Shown here piece by piece: positions 36,257 to 44,718 of a DNA stretch of 64,000 nt. The notes under the pieces are model-generated. The model searched no databases. It saw only the letters and a program-made list of their open reading frames with translations, and was not told where the DNA came from. Origin of the DNA: Maribacter luteus (GTDB lineage: Bacteria > Bacteroidota > Bacteroidia > Flavobacteriales > Flavobacteriaceae). The translations under genes were made by a program, and so were the position numbers. The stretch covers positions 248,001 to 312,000 of the forward strand of contig NZ_WKJH01000001.1 in assembly GCF_009674825.1 (NCBI RefSeq). The letters run 5' to 3'. Each line of letters begins with the position of its first letter. Position 1 is the first letter of the stretch.

Positions 36257-37864
36257 ATGAAATTGTATTTCCATTATCATAAAAAACACATCTGGGTAAT
36301 AGCCTTTTTCTTCCTAAGTATTGGCGAAATCGTAGCGCAGGACCTGTACCCTAAAAACGAAAAAGTAGATGTACAGGATTATATTTTCAACCTCACCTTG
36401 AACGACGATAATGACCAGATAAAAGGAGAGACGATAATCAATGTCCTGTTTAAAGAGAACGTTGATTCATTCGTGTTGGATCTTGTAGGTAAATCGGGCA
36501 TCTATGGAATGGATGTTTCCGGAGTTTTTGAAGGTAATAAACCGGCCAATTATACTTTCGAGAACAATAGGATAAATATCAGTCCATCATCCAATAGTAA
36601 AGGCATCAAAACCTTTACAATTCTATATGAAGGCATACCACAAAGGGGACTCGTAATAGACAAAACAAAATTTGGTCGCCGTTCCTTTTTTGGTGATAAC
36701 TGGCCTAATTTGGCCCGTCATTGGTTGCCTTCGGTAGATCACCCATACGATAAAGCCAGTATTCAGTTTGGAATTACCGCACCTGAGGATTATGATGTGG
36801 TTGCCACAGGGAAAAAAATAGAGGAGAGCAATCTGGGAAATGGCCAAAAATTAACCGTTTACAAAGAACCTGCACCGGTTGCCATGAAAGTCGTAACTAT
36901 TGGGGTTACTAAATTCGCAAGTCGTTTACTTGATGTGGTGCACGATATCCCTGTTTCTGCTTGGGTATATCCCGAAAACCGTTTGGAAGGGTTTTCCGAT
37001 TATAAAGTAGCCTCTAAAGTTCTTGAATATTTTATTGATAATATAGGCCCTTATACATTTGCCAAACTAGCGAACATGCAAGCAAAAACGCAATGGGGCG
37101 GACTTGAAAATGCAGGGACCATTGCCTATTTCGAAGACTCTGTCACTGGTAAGAACACCGTCGAAGCATTGATAGCCCATGAAATCGCACACCAATGGTT
37201 TGGCAATTCGGCAACGGAAAACAGTTGGAACCACGTTTGGTTGAGTGAAGGCTTCGCCACGTATTTTTCAATCTTGTATCTAGAACATGTGTATGGGGAT
37301 GAAAAACGAAAAGATGAATTGGCCCTTGACAGAAAACAAGTGATAGATTATTACAAACAGAACCCGTCGCCTATTGTTGACCTTACTATAAAGGACCCTA
37401 TGCAGGTCTTAAGTATAAACAGTTATCAAAAAGGGGGTTGGGTATTGAATATGCTTCGTCATAAGTTAGGTGATGAACTGTTTTGGAAAGGCATACGCGA
37501 TTATTACAAAACATATCGAGATGCGAACGTTTTGACCGTAGATTTCCAAAAAGTAATGGAAAAAGCTTGCGGCGAGAAGCTAGAATCTTTTTTTCAGCAA
37601 TGGTTGTTTACCAAAGGACACCCACAAATCAAATGGGATTGGGTCTATGAAAATGGAAAAGTCAAAATCAATCTGAAACAAATACAAGACCATCATACTT
37701 TTAAATTCCCTCTTGAAATTGGGCTAGTAAAGGACGATGAAATAAAAGTTGTTGCATTGGAAGTTGACGAACAGTCCGAGGTGTTCGAAATAAACATAGA
37801 TACCAAACCAGACACTATTGTACTAGACCCAAATTATTGGCTTCTGTTTGAGGAGAAACCCTAA
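36257..37864 (+). CDS. M1 family metallo-aminopeptidase, exported
   Basis: 535 residues. An uncleaved-looking basic N-terminus plus hydrophobic core (HIWVIAFFFLSIGEIVA) gives an export signal. The M1 exopeptidase motif is GGLENAG (the family's GAMEN) and the zinc site is HEIAHQWFGNSATENSW with the third ligand Glu in LSEGFATYF (HExxH-x18-E). It is shorter than PepN because the large C-terminal helical domain is missing. It would trim N-terminal residues from peptides in the periplasm. It ends in a four-base stop overlap with the convergent gene. Confidence 0.9.
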   Translation: MKLYFHYHKKHIWVIAFFFLSIGEIVAQDLYPKNEKVDVQDYIFNLTLNDDNDQIKGETIINVLFKENVDSFVLDLVGKSGIYGMDVSGVFEGNKPANYTFENNRINISPSSNSKGIKTFTILYEGIPQRGLVIDKTKFGRRSFFGDNWPNLARHWLPSVDHPYDKASIQFGITAPEDYDVVATGKKIEESNLGNGQKLTVYKEPAPVAMKVVTIGVTKFASRLLDVVHDIPVSAWVYPENRLEGFSDYKVASKVLEYFIDNIGPYTFAKLANMQAKTQWGGLENAGTIAYFEDSVTGKNTVEALIAHEIAHQWFGNSATENSWNHVWLSEGFATYFSILYLEHVYGDEKRKDELALDRKQVIDYYKQNPSPIVDLTIKDPMQVLSINSYQKGGWVLNMLRHKLGDELFWKGIRDYYKTYRDANVLTVDFQKVMEKACGEKLESFFQQWLFTKGHPQIKWDWVYENGKVKINLKQIQDHHTFKFPLEIGLVKDDEIKVVALEVDEQSEVFEINIDTKPDTIVLDPNYWLLFEEKP

Positions 37865-38703
37865 CGAATCATTCCAAGGTTTATCACCTCTTGCTCGGTC
37901 AAATACCTCCAATGACCCCTTGGAAGATCCTTTTTGGTAAGTCCGGCATAAGCAACCCGATCTATTTTTACCACTTCATATTCCAAGTGTTCAAAAATAC
38001 GTTCAACGATCTTGTTTTTAGAACTAAATATCTCTATCCCAACTTCCCGTTTTGGGGCATCATCAATAAAACTGATGTCTTGCACGCGAACCGGTTTTTC
38101 ATCTAAAACCACTCCTTCTTGTATTTTCTTCAGATCCGCACTTCGAAGGTCACGGTTCAATACTACATGATAAATTTTACGAAGACCGTTTTTAGGGCTT
38201 TTCAATCGTTTTGTCAAATCACCATCATTGGTGAACAATAAAAGTCCAGTTGCTTCTTTGCCCATTTTATCTACTGGCAATAGTGTGGACTTAGAGGCAT
38301 TTGAAATTAGGCCATTTACATTACGTTTACCCCTTTCATCCCTAATAGTTGTTGAGAAATCCTTTGGTTTATTGAGTAAAACGTACTCTTTCTTTTCCGG
38401 GTTAAGTAAACGTCCGTCAAATTTAACGATATCACTCTTTTTAACCTTATAGCCCATTTCGGTTATAGGCTTACCATTAACGGTGATATTACCCGCAGCG
38501 ATATAAATATCGGCATCCCTTCGTGAACATACCCCGGAGTTGGCCACATATTTATTTAATCGGATTAAATCAGGATCCGAAGGTTTTTGTGGCTCCGTAC
38601 GTTTCTTGATCGGTGCATTTCCCCTCGCATAACTCTTCTTCCTGAATGTACCTCCCTGACGTCCTGATGCCTTCCTGTCTTTGTTTGAATCTGACCTTCC
38701 CAT
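37861..38703 (-). CDS. RsuA/RluB-type pseudouridine synthase-like protein with altered catalytic motif
   Basis: 280 residues. A Lys/Arg-rich disordered N-terminus (about 1-42), an S4 RNA-binding domain (about 45-96: IRLNKYVANSGVCSRRDAD) and a pseudouridine synthase domain (YVLLNKPKDFSTTIRDERG, GLLLFTNDGDLTKRL). The active-site motif expected as PVGRLDxxTxG reads PVDKMGKEATG (Asp145, Gly148), so the aligned catalytic Asp is Gly and an Asp lies three residues earlier. It may be an rRNA-binding protein without activity, or use a shifted Asp. The rest of the family pattern is intact. Confidence 0.8.
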   Translation of the reverse strand: MGRSDSNKDRKASGRQGGTFRKKSYARGNAPIKKRTEPQKPSDPDLIRLNKYVANSGVCSRRDADIYIAAGNITVNGKPITEMGYKVKKSDIVKFDGRLLNPEKKEYVLLNKPKDFSTTIRDERGKRNVNGLISNASKSTLLPVDKMGKEATGLLLFTNDGDLTKRLKSPKNGLRKIYHVVLNRDLRSADLKKIQEGVVLDEKPVRVQDISFIDDAPKREVGIEIFSSKNKIVERIFEHLEYEVVKIDRVAYAGLTKKDLPRGHWRYLTEQEVINLGMIR

Positions 38704-38758
38704 TATCTTCCAATTTTTTGCAAAGGTAGTGAATTCAACAAGGATTGATTAAATAATA

Positions 38759-39709
38759 TCAATCTTCAAATTCGAGTGTAGATTGTCTTTCGCGATTGAC
38801 AGTAAGTTTCGTAATATCGGGTCTGGAATAATGCCCGACAGGGTCAAAATTTTGACGTTCCTCGTATACCCTGTTGAAATCTAAGGTATGATACAGGAGC
38901 CCTTCTTTATCAATTACCGGCTCCAATAACCATTCCCCATCAGGACCGGCTATACACGAACCTCCGTTAGCAAGTACTTCAGGAGCATTTTCCAGGATTT
39001 TATCCAGATGTGGCGTACCGGTCGGAAAATCTTCTTTTTTCATTAATGAAGAAACCGAAATAACATAACTCCTTGACTCCCTTGCAATAAAACGTGTTAT
39101 GTCTTTTGTATTATACGCACTTCCGGGCCAAACGGCAATATGTAGATTCTCTCCCTGACCATATAATGCCGCTCTAGGCAAGGGCATCCAATTTTCCCAA
39201 CAATTGAGTCCGCCAACCGTAAATTGCTTTAAGGAATGCACTTGCAATCCGTTGCCATCCCCTGGAGCCCAGGTCAATCTTTCATCATATGTAGGTTGTA
39301 ATTTTCTATGAACGGATTTTATATGTCCGTTTTGATCAATATACACCAAAGAACAATAAATACTATGACCTCCCCTATCCTGAGGTCTTTCGATCATTCC
39401 CAAATAAATGGCAATTCGGTACTCCTTTGCCAATTTACGAATGTTATCCAATTCCCCCGATTCAATTTGCACCGCGTTCCTAACGTAATGGGCATGCAGC
39501 TCCTTATTGATTTTCAAATCCCAAGCCGCCCCGTTAGTCAGTGCCAACCAAAAAGGATACCCTGGTAACAATGCCTCTCCGAAAACCACCAATTCAGTCT
39601 TCTCATTGGCTGCCGTAACAATCGTTGCTTCGATTTTTTTTAGGGTCTCTGACTTATTCAACCATACCGGTGCAATTTGTGCGAGGGCCACTTTCAATAG
39701 ATTCTCCAT
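38759..39709 (-). CDS. nitrilase/aliphatic carbon-nitrogen hydrolase
   Basis: 316 residues with the nitrilase triad in order: VFGEALLPGYPFW (Glu), VHRKLQPTYDERL (Lys) and GGLNCWENWMPL (Cys). The CWENWMP form belongs to the true nitrilase branch, which hydrolyses nitriles to acids; the substrate is unknown. It overlaps the UbiA gene by one base, so it is probably in the isoprenoid transcription unit, although no link to isoprenoids is known to me. Confidence 0.9.
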   Translation of the reverse strand: MENLLKVALAQIAPVWLNKSETLKKIEATIVTAANEKTELVVFGEALLPGYPFWLALTNGAAWDLKINKELHAHYVRNAVQIESGELDNIRKLAKEYRIAIYLGMIERPQDRGGHSIYCSLVYIDQNGHIKSVHRKLQPTYDERLTWAPGDGNGLQVHSLKQFTVGGLNCWENWMPLPRAALYGQGENLHIAVWPGSAYNTKDITRFIARESRSYVISVSSLMKKEDFPTGTPHLDKILENAPEVLANGGSCIAGPDGEWLLEPVIDKEGLLYHTLDFNRVYEERQNFDPVGHYSRPDITKLTVNRERQSTLEFED

Positions 39710-40614
39710 TATAAAATTCGGTTTAAAACAAGGTCAACATCAATCAATAAAATACTGAAAACCCCTAAAACAATTATCAGTTTTAAAATATTGTGCAGCC
39801 AAACGTAATGAAACTTTGTCCTCGATTTCCAAAGGAGAACAAGAAAAACGATGAACAATACAATGCACAAGATAAAGTAGTAATGCATGTACCCCACATC
39901 AAAATTATTGATGAGCAATAAAGATGGAATTAGGGTCATTACAATTAAAACCGTGATACTTATTTTTGATGTTCTTTCGCCATATAAAATTGGAATGGTC
40001 TTATAGTTCTGGGCTAGATCACCTGCAATGTTCTCAAGATCCTTGATCATTTCACGTGCCAAAATCAATAGGAAAAGAAAGAACGCATGAACGAAAATAA
40101 CCGTATCAAAATTTTTGAAATACACAAAAACCGCAAAGAATGGGGCTATGGCCAAGGTTGCCGAAATGAAATTTCCCAAAAAAGGCACCTTTTTCAACTT
40201 ATGGGAATACAACCAAATACCAAAAATATAAGCGGAGAAAAAGAATACCGCCCTAAATGAGACATAACTGGCGAAAAATACGGAGAGAAAATTCAAGGTA
40301 AAATAAGCCGATAGTTTAAATCGTTGACTAACCAAACGATCCAACATACTTTTTCTTGGCTTATTGATAAGGTCTTTTTCCGCGTCGTAGAAACTATTGA
40401 TAATATACCCGCCAGCGATGACCAAGGCCGAAGAAAGTACGATACAAAAAAGGTTAAGGTCAAAAACGACCCTACGCAATGGCAAATTCGGGGCAAGAAT
40501 GTAAATCGTGGCCAAGTACTGGGCCAAAGCGATCATTAATATATTGTAACCCCGAACAATGGAAAACAGGCTCAATAACTTAAGTAGTAAGAGCTTGTTC
40601 TTTCTGCTAAGCAT
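39709..40614 (-). CDS. UbiA-family prenyltransferase
   Basis: 301 residues with about eight hydrophobic helices. The first Asp-rich motif is IINSFYDAEKDLINKP and the second REMIKDLENIAGDLA, both of the UbiA superfamily. It most resembles the geranylgeranylglycerol-phosphate geranylgeranyltransferase-like proteins annotated in flavobacteria. It would attach a prenyl chain to an acceptor at the inner membrane. It lies 14 bases after a mevalonate kinase gene, consistent with prenyl use; the acceptor is unknown. Confidence 0.83.
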   Translation of the reverse strand: MLSRKNKLLLLKLLSLFSIVRGYNILMIALAQYLATIYILAPNLPLRRVVFDLNLFCIVLSSALVIAGGYIINSFYDAEKDLINKPRKSMLDRLVSQRFKLSAYFTLNFLSVFFASYVSFRAVFFFSAYIFGIWLYSHKLKKVPFLGNFISATLAIAPFFAVFVYFKNFDTVIFVHAFFLFLLILAREMIKDLENIAGDLAQNYKTIPILYGERTSKISITVLIVMTLIPSLLLINNFDVGYMHYYFILCIVLFIVFLVLLWKSRTKFHYVWLHNILKLIIVLGVFSILLIDVDLVLNRIL

Positions 40615-40628
40615 GTGTTTGTGAAATA

Positions 40629-41567
40629 CTAGAAGTTATAAACCACCTCCAATTTGTAATCTTTAAGTATATTCCTAGCCTTGTCTATATCCTGGGTAAA
40701 GCCCAGAATATAGCCTCCACCACCAGAACCACAAAGTTTTAGATAGTAATCATTTGTTTCTATACCCTGCTGCCATAATTGGTGGAACTTCGCTGGGATC
40801 ATTGGCTTAAAATTATCCAGAACCACATGGGACAATTGCTTTAAATTCCCAAATAGTGATTTAACGTTACCGCTTATGAAGTCCTCAACACAAGCATCGG
40901 TATGTTTTATGAATTGGTTTTTCAGCATCTGCCGAAAGCCTTCCTGCTTCATTTTCTCCATGAACAATTGAACCATAGGGGCTGTTTCCCCAGTGGCACC
41001 ACTATCGAGTAAAAAAACCGCACCTTTCCCTTCCTTGTTCTGGGAAGGTATACTGGTAGATTCGATATTGTCCTTGGAATTGATAAGAATGGGCAAGCTC
41101 AAATAACTGTTCAAAGGATCCAAACCAGAAGATTTACCATGGAAAAAAGATTCCATTTTTCCAAAAATGGCTTTTAAGCGTAATAGCTTTTCACGTGTAA
41201 GGTTTTCAAGTACGGTAATTTTATCAAGTGCGTATTTATCATAAATGGCAGCAACCAAGGCACCGCTACTACCTACACCATAACCCTGCGGAATAGAACT
41301 GTCAAAATACATCCCTTCAGCTACATCATTCCTTAAGCTTTCAAAATCAAAAGAAACCAAATCAGGTTTTTGAAGTACCAATTCCTCTAAATAAGCTACG
41401 AAATCCTTTAAATAACCATTTGATTTTTTTGCCTCTTCGGAAGGATCGACATCCTTTTTCAAAGCTCCCTTGAAAAAATTATAGGGAATGGAAAGTCCTT
41501 TGGAATCCTTAATGATACCATACTCCCCAAACAGTAGGATTTTAGAATAAAATAATGGTCCTTTCAT
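40629..41567 (-). CDS. GHMP kinase, probable mevalonate kinase
   Basis: 312 residues. N-terminus YSKILLFGEYGIIKDSKGL (substrate/ATP region), the GHMP phosphate loop PQGYGVGSSGALVAAIYD and a C-terminal CGSGGGGYILGF motif. Its neighbour mvaD and the UbiA gene put it in the mevalonate pathway to isopentenyl diphosphate. It is diverged from classical mevalonate kinases, so phosphomevalonate kinase is a fallback. Confidence 0.8.
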   Translation of the reverse strand: MKGPLFYSKILLFGEYGIIKDSKGLSIPYNFFKGALKKDVDPSEEAKKSNGYLKDFVAYLEELVLQKPDLVSFDFESLRNDVAEGMYFDSSIPQGYGVGSSGALVAAIYDKYALDKITVLENLTREKLLRLKAIFGKMESFFHGKSSGLDPLNSYLSLPILINSKDNIESTSIPSQNKEGKGAVFLLDSGATGETAPMVQLFMEKMKQEGFRQMLKNQFIKHTDACVEDFISGNVKSLFGNLKQLSHVVLDNFKPMIPAKFHQLWQQGIETNDYYLKLCGSGGGGYILGFTQDIDKARNILKDYKLEVVYNF

Positions 41568-41655
41568 AGTTTAATTTAAGAATACCCGATTAAGATCGTA
41601 AAAAATCAAAACTTAAATGTTGATATTTAAGCTCTTAACAATTCAGTACTTTAAA

Positions 41656-41663
41656 CAAAGTTA
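41656..41663 (-). promoter_or_regulatory. candidate -7 element for the GHMP kinase-UbiA unit
   Basis: On the minus strand the bases read TAACTTTG, a full match to TAnnTTTG, about 90 bases before the kinase start. No TTTG lies 19-21 bases upstream, so the evidence is partial. The 221-base gap to mvaD (41568-41788) otherwise shows only AT-rich sequence. Confidence 0.3.
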
Positions 41664-41788
41664 GTGTAATTTTGTTTAATCTTATTTCGTTAAATATAAA
41701 CAATATTTTTGATAGATTCGCAAACTCCTTTAATTCAAAGTTGGATATTCCCCTATTAAACGTTGTTTATTCTTATAAAGTATTACTT

Positions 41789-42877
41789 CTAAGGTAACAA
41801 TAATTTAGCCCCAAAGCCAATTCTGTCGCAAATATACTGTCCGTTTTCGCAATATGCAACCAACTCATCCTTAATAAATTGATGCGCTTTCTCTTTCTCC
41901 TCTTGCGGATATAGCACATGTACATTCGCTCCGGCATCCAATGTAAAACAGAGATGGGTCTTTGAAGTGGACCTAAATTGCCAGATTTTTTGAATGATCT
42001 TAAGCGTATTGGGCTTCATCAAGATAAAATAGGGCATGCTTGTCATCATCATGGCGTGCAAGGTCAATGCCTCGCTTTCCACAACCTCGATAAACCCTTT
42101 TAGATTTCCAGTCGCGAAAACCTCCTTCAGCTTGGTAATGTTTTCATGGGCCTGCGAAAAACGCTGTTCCGCAAAAGGATGACCATGCATTAAATTATGA
42201 CCTATGGTACTACTTACTTGTTTTTGCCCTTTATCAACCAACAAAATGGTATCATGGTATTTATGGAATACTTCATGAACCGGAAAGGGATATTTGACGG
42301 CAAACAAATCAGAGCTAGCCGGAATTCCCTTGTGGTATCCCCATTGTACCAAATCACCTTCTATACTTCGACATGCACTCCCAGAGCCCAAACGTGCCAA
42401 GAAGGAAGCTTTTTGATCAAAGAATTCCTCATTGATTGATGGATCCAATTGTTTCTCAATATGCATAAGACACAAGGCCAATGCGGCCATACCACTTGCA
42501 GAAGAAGCGATACCACTACTATGGGGAAACGAATTGGATGTTTCTATCTTTAACTGATAATCCTTTAAAAAAGGAAGATAACTTTCTATCCGATTAAAAA
42601 ATGCCTCGATTTTAGGACGAAAATCGGGTTTGTCCTTGCCTTCGAACAACAACTCAAAAGAAAAACCAGAGCCTTTTTCCGCTAATTTCGAATAGGTAAG
42701 GGCAGTTGTGGTAGCACATGCATCCAACGTGAAACTGATAGAGGGATTGGCAGGGATTTGATCTTCCTTTTTTCCCCAATATTTAACCAATGCAATATTA
42801 CTGGGAGCTCTGTAGGTCACCTTCCCTTCTGAAACTGTTTTGGCATATTCCGATGGAAGGAATTCTGTATATGTCAT
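41789..42877 (-). CDS. mvaD: diphosphomevalonate decarboxylase
   Basis: 362 residues. YRAPSNIALVKYWGKKEDQIPANPSISFTL is the MvaD N-terminal signature, followed by NSFPHSSGIASSASGMAALAL (phosphate loop), GSGSACRSIEG, MMTSMPYFILM and FTLDAGANVHVLYP. It makes isopentenyl diphosphate. It is separated from the GHMP kinase by 221 bases and reads toward it on the same strand. Confidence 0.95.
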   Translation of the reverse strand: MTYTEFLPSEYAKTVSEGKVTYRAPSNIALVKYWGKKEDQIPANPSISFTLDACATTTALTYSKLAEKGSGFSFELLFEGKDKPDFRPKIEAFFNRIESYLPFLKDYQLKIETSNSFPHSSGIASSASGMAALALCLMHIEKQLDPSINEEFFDQKASFLARLGSGSACRSIEGDLVQWGYHKGIPASSDLFAVKYPFPVHEVFHKYHDTILLVDKGQKQVSSTIGHNLMHGHPFAEQRFSQAHENITKLKEVFATGNLKGFIEVVESEALTLHAMMMTSMPYFILMKPNTLKIIQKIWQFRSTSKTHLCFTLDAGANVHVLYPQEEKEKAHQFIKDELVAYCENGQYICDRIGFGAKLLLP

Positions 42878-42893
42878 TAAAATACAATTTATA

Positions 42894-42901
42894 CAAAGAT
42901 A
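42894..42901 (-). promoter_or_regulatory. candidate -7 element for mvaD
   Basis: Minus-strand TATCTTTG, a full match to TAnnTTTG, 17 bases before the mvaD start. No TTTG stands at 19-21 bases upstream; the nearest upstream TTG is 26 bases away. It would give a leader of about ten bases. Confidence 0.35.
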
Positions 42902-42969
42902 GTTTTTAAGTGGAAAAGTTGTTCATTCAATGGTTTTAATCCTTATTTTAGAGGTCAACAATCAACCAA

Positions 42970-43443
42970 GTGAAAAAAAAATTAACCTATATCGCCATTA
43001 CGGTAAGCATTTGTCTTGCCGTTGGTTTCCTATCCAGTTTTGCTACCCAAAGTTCGGTAAATGATTGGTTCGTTACCTTGAACAAACCTGTTTTTAATCC
43101 TCCAAATTGGCTTTTTGCCCCGGTATGGACGGTTCTTTATATATTGATGGGTGTAGCGGCCGGTTTGGTATGGGCCAAAGGGTTTTACCATTTATGGGTT
43201 AAGACCGCCTTATATCATTTCGGATTTCAACTGCTACTAAATGCGGCTTGGAGTATCGTGTTTTTCGGTTTTAAACAACCATTCTGGGGACTTGTGGTGA
43301 TTATTAGCTTGTTGTGTCTGATTGTTTTGACCATGCGGTGGTTCAGAATCGTAGACAAATATGCTTCTTGGTTGCTTATCCCTTATTTATTATGGGTTTG
43401 TTTTGCTACCGTTTTGAACTATAAGATCTGGGAACTGAATTAA
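42970..43443 (+). CDS. TspO/MBR family membrane protein
   Basis: 157 residues, GTG start at 42970 (no ATG before the first helix). Five helices, with the family signature WFVTLNKPVFNPPNWLFAPVWTVLYILMGVA, LNAAWSIVFFGFKQPFWG and the late PYLLWVCFATVLNYKIWELN. TspO proteins bind tetrapyrroles or sterol-like ligands in the membrane; role here unknown. It diverges from mvaD and converges with DUF1697, sharing a four-base stop overlap. Confidence 0.93.
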   Translation: MKKKLTYIAITVSICLAVGFLSSFATQSSVNDWFVTLNKPVFNPPNWLFAPVWTVLYILMGVAAGLVWAKGFYHLWVKTALYHFGFQLLLNAAWSIVFFGFKQPFWGLVVIISLLCLIVLTMRWFRIVDKYASWLLIPYLLWVCFATVLNYKIWELN

Positions 43444-43979
43444 TCGGCCAACAATTCCAATAATTTAAGCATGGTTCTGTGGTTGCGGGAAGTCGCCGCA
43501 ACCTTCAATCTATCCTCTATTAGATTATTATTGCATTTAGCCTTCCCAGCACCAAGATCACATTTTAAATAAACACAGGCGGTTGTTGCTACAAGTTGCT
43601 CATTTTCAAAATGTAAAGAAGACAAAACATCAAGGGCTTCCTGTGTTGGTCGTCTTTTCAGTAAAACAAAATATACCTTGTTGGCCTGAATATCCTCAGC
43701 ATCGTTAAAAGGATTATTATCAACTATTCTTTTTACCTCAATACCCTCGATTATAATCACCGGAACTTCAAAACCAAAGTGATCCAATATTGCATTGCTG
43801 ACTCGATGTTCCAAAATGCCAATATCACTATTTTCACTTTCGAAAACAACATTACCACTTTGAATATAGGTCTTGACATTATCAAAGCCCAAATTTTCGA
43901 AAAGATCTCGTAAATCGGCCATTTTCACCTTCTTGTGACCTCCGACATTTATACCCCTTAAAAGTGCAATATAATTCAT
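43440..43979 (-). CDS. DUF1697 protein
   Basis: 179 residues starting MNYIALLRGINVGGHKKVKMADLRDLFENLGF, then VKTYIQSGNVVFES, the DUF1697 signature, with NNNLIEDRLKVAATSRNHRTM near the C-terminus. Function of the family is unknown. Convergent with TspO. Confidence 0.92.
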   Translation of the reverse strand: MNYIALLRGINVGGHKKVKMADLRDLFENLGFDNVKTYIQSGNVVFESENSDIGILEHRVSNAILDHFGFEVPVIIIEGIEVKRIVDNNPFNDAEDIQANKVYFVLLKRRPTQEALDVLSSLHFENEQLVATTACVYLKCDLGAGKAKCNNNLIEDRLKVAATSRNHRTMLKLLELLAD

Positions 43980-44015
43980 CGTTTATATATACTTTTTAAA
44001 TCAGATTAATATCGG

Positions 44016-44306
44016 CTAAAGATGTCTTTTGAAATCCCTTACTTGCCCTAAAATGCGAACAACGAATATGCCCTTTTTAGTTGGTTCGTAAAAAATTGTA
44101 TGTGCCTTATAGTTGTATCTTCTAAGTAGAGTTACATATTCTGAAGCGTCTCGACCAAGATCGGGATTATCTGCCAGAGTCTGTAAAAATTGGTACAACT
44201 CCGTAACATAGGCATGTGTCTGTAATTCGCCCCAAGTTTCTAAAGTATAATCCACTATATCATCAATATCGTCATCTGCTTTCGACGATAAATAATAACT
44301 AGACAT
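44016..44306 (-). CDS. RelE/ParE-family toxin
   Basis: About 96 residues from MSSYYLSSKADDDID (ATG 44306); an upstream start at 44351 overlaps the antitoxin gene too deeply. The fold pattern ADDDIDDIVDYT, YVTELYQFLQTLADNPDLGR, RRYNYKAHTIFYEP, and VRILGQVRDFKRHL is typical of ParE. Overlaps the antitoxin gene by eight bases and follows it, the usual ParD-ParE order. ParE toxins poison DNA gyrase. Confidence 0.85.
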   Translation of the reverse strand: MSSYYLSSKADDDIDDIVDYTLETWGELQTHAYVTELYQFLQTLADNPDLGRDASEYVTLLRRYNYKAHTIFYEPTKKGIFVVRILGQVRDFKRHL

Positions 44307-44559
44307 TTCTGTTCTTTTTACGAACTTTCGCAGCTTCAACAATTTCATCAACAGACCTTATTCTAGAACGCACGCCACTTTCATATCCTTCTTGTATGGC
44401 CGCCTTGGTGATTAGAAACTCCCTATTGCGCTCCTCATCTAATCTTATTAGATGCCGCATGTATTCACTATCGTTGGCGAAACCCCCATTCTCGATTTGA
44501 AATTTTATCCACTCTTCCTGGGTAGTAGTTATAGTTAATGATTTTCTGATTGTTGCCAT
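44299..44559 (-). CDS. ParD-type ribbon-helix-helix antitoxin
   Basis: 86 residues from ATG 44559 (MATIRKSLTITTTQEEWI); a longer start at 44589 adds unlikely residues. The Arc/MetJ-type N-terminus (KSLTITTT) is followed by GGFANDSEYMRHLIRLDEE, which is a ParD/CopG pattern. It should bind the toxin and its own promoter. Precedes the toxin gene with eight bases overlap. Confidence 0.85.
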   Translation of the reverse strand: MATIRKSLTITTTQEEWIKFQIENGGFANDSEYMRHLIRLDEERNREFLITKAAIQEGYESGVRSRIRSVDEIVEAAKVRKKNRNV

Positions 44560-44718
44560 AATAACAGTATTTACATACAATATACGCATTTCAACATATT
44601 ATTGGCGCATATTTTAATAAAAAAATATCAAAAGGAATTGTGTCAGAAAGGTTTGAGGCATCGTTTATTTGAACTTTATAATTGGCTCTATTTCGCCGAG
44701 AATGTGTCCTATACCCTC

